Assembly: GCA_035934995.1 (NCBI GenBank)
Contig: DASYXI010000024.1
Location: 1-64,000, forward strand
Length of the DNA: 64,000 bases
Origin: REEB95 sp035934995
Lineage (GTDB): Bacteria > Pseudomonadota > Alphaproteobacteria > ATCC43930 > CGMCC-115725
Reading direction: 5' to 3'
A program made the translations under genes and the position numbers. Positions 63,895 through 64,000 of the stretch are shown here, piece after piece. Position 1 is the first letter of the stretch, and each line of letters opens with the position of its first letter. Below the pieces are notes generated by a model. That model made no database searches. It was given only the letters and a program-made list of their open reading frames with translations, and was not told the origin of the DNA.

Positions 63895-64000
63895 TCACGC
63901 CTCCTCTGCGCCGGGGAAGCCGCGCATCCAGCGCACGAGATAGACGCCGCCCGACAGGACGGTGGTCGCCGCCACCGCGTCGATCAGGATCGTGGTGAGG
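63895..64000 (-). CDS. CDP-alcohol phosphatidyltransferase, C-terminal end (cut by window edge)
   Basis: Only the last 34 residues are here: 'LTTILIDAVAATTVLSGGVY', then L-V-R-W-M-R-G-F-P-G and a stop at 63895–63897. The hydrophobic segment and the basic W-M-R tail match the end of PgsA-like CDP-alcohol transferases, which occur upstream of the AI-2E permease and hdaA in related genomes. The catalytic D-G-x2-A-R is outside the window, so the call leans on gene order. Confidence 0.6.
   Translation of the reverse strand, partial: LTTILIDAVAATTVLSGGVYLVRWMRGFPGAEEA

Overview
The window is a GC-rich chromosomal segment of an alphaproteobacterium, most likely a Rhodospirillales-type lineage (inference). 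The evidence is a divK–pleD pair, an EipB/DUF1849 periplasmic protein, an HpnK/ChbG-like deacetylase, a fused LivH–LivM permease, and the run aspS–rnd–ppx–ppk–sixA–hdaA–AI-2E permease–CDP-alcohol transferase.

Region 1 (about 1–9,450) is accessory and decaying. It starts with the end of an HNH-like protein and a tRNA-Glu(CTC). After that come many very small genes, several in paralogous sets: two zinc-finger proteins, three tandem 'EF.SL…LGYA' proteins and two 'ELWDG' proteins. There is a frameshifted tyrosine-recombinase fragment and a heavily frameshifted glycosyltransferase. Intact genes include an HMCES/YedK-like protein whose catalytic Cys2 position reads Phe, a cupin, a GYD-domain protein and a secreted HNH-like protein. 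This looks like a relic island next to a tRNA.

Region 2 (about 9,450–40,630) is a surface-polysaccharide locus. It has family 2 glycosyltransferases, FkbM-type and other methyltransferases, two 2-oxoglutarate/Fe(II) oxygenase-like proteins, a GT2–GT41 (SPINDLY-type) fusion, and a Wzm/Wzt-type ABC exporter. Its left half carries gene fragments and an IS5-family remnant, which are signs of repeated duplication and recombination. Its right half (26,881–37,941) is one long plus-strand gene set, interrupted only by a NUDIX gene. It encodes a B12-type radical SAM protein, an aldo/keto reductase, an epimerase/reductase, thiamine-diphosphate E1 alpha and beta proteins with no E2 or E3, a ColD/E1-type 3-dehydratase (His in place of the PLP lysine), a GDP-mannose-4,6-dehydratase-like protein, an HddC–GmhB fusion and a methyltransferase. 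With HddA at 10,424 this suggests a GDP-heptose-derived 3,6-dideoxy sugar carrying a two-carbon branch. The product is inferred, not shown.

Region 3 (about 40,780–50,190) is catabolic and transport: a 2-pyrone-4,6-dicarboxylate hydrolase-like enzyme, a DUF1932 dehydrogenase, a branched-chain amino acid-type ABC transporter (livF, livG, livHM, livK), an SDR, a maleylacetoacetate isomerase-like GST and an MFS permease.

Region 4 (about 50,200–64,000) is ordinary core genome: HpnK-like, YjbQ, L33, PleD, DivK, EipB, AspRS, RNase D, Ppx, Ppk, SixA, HdaA, an AI-2E family permease, and the end of a CDP-alcohol phosphatidyltransferase cut by the window edge.
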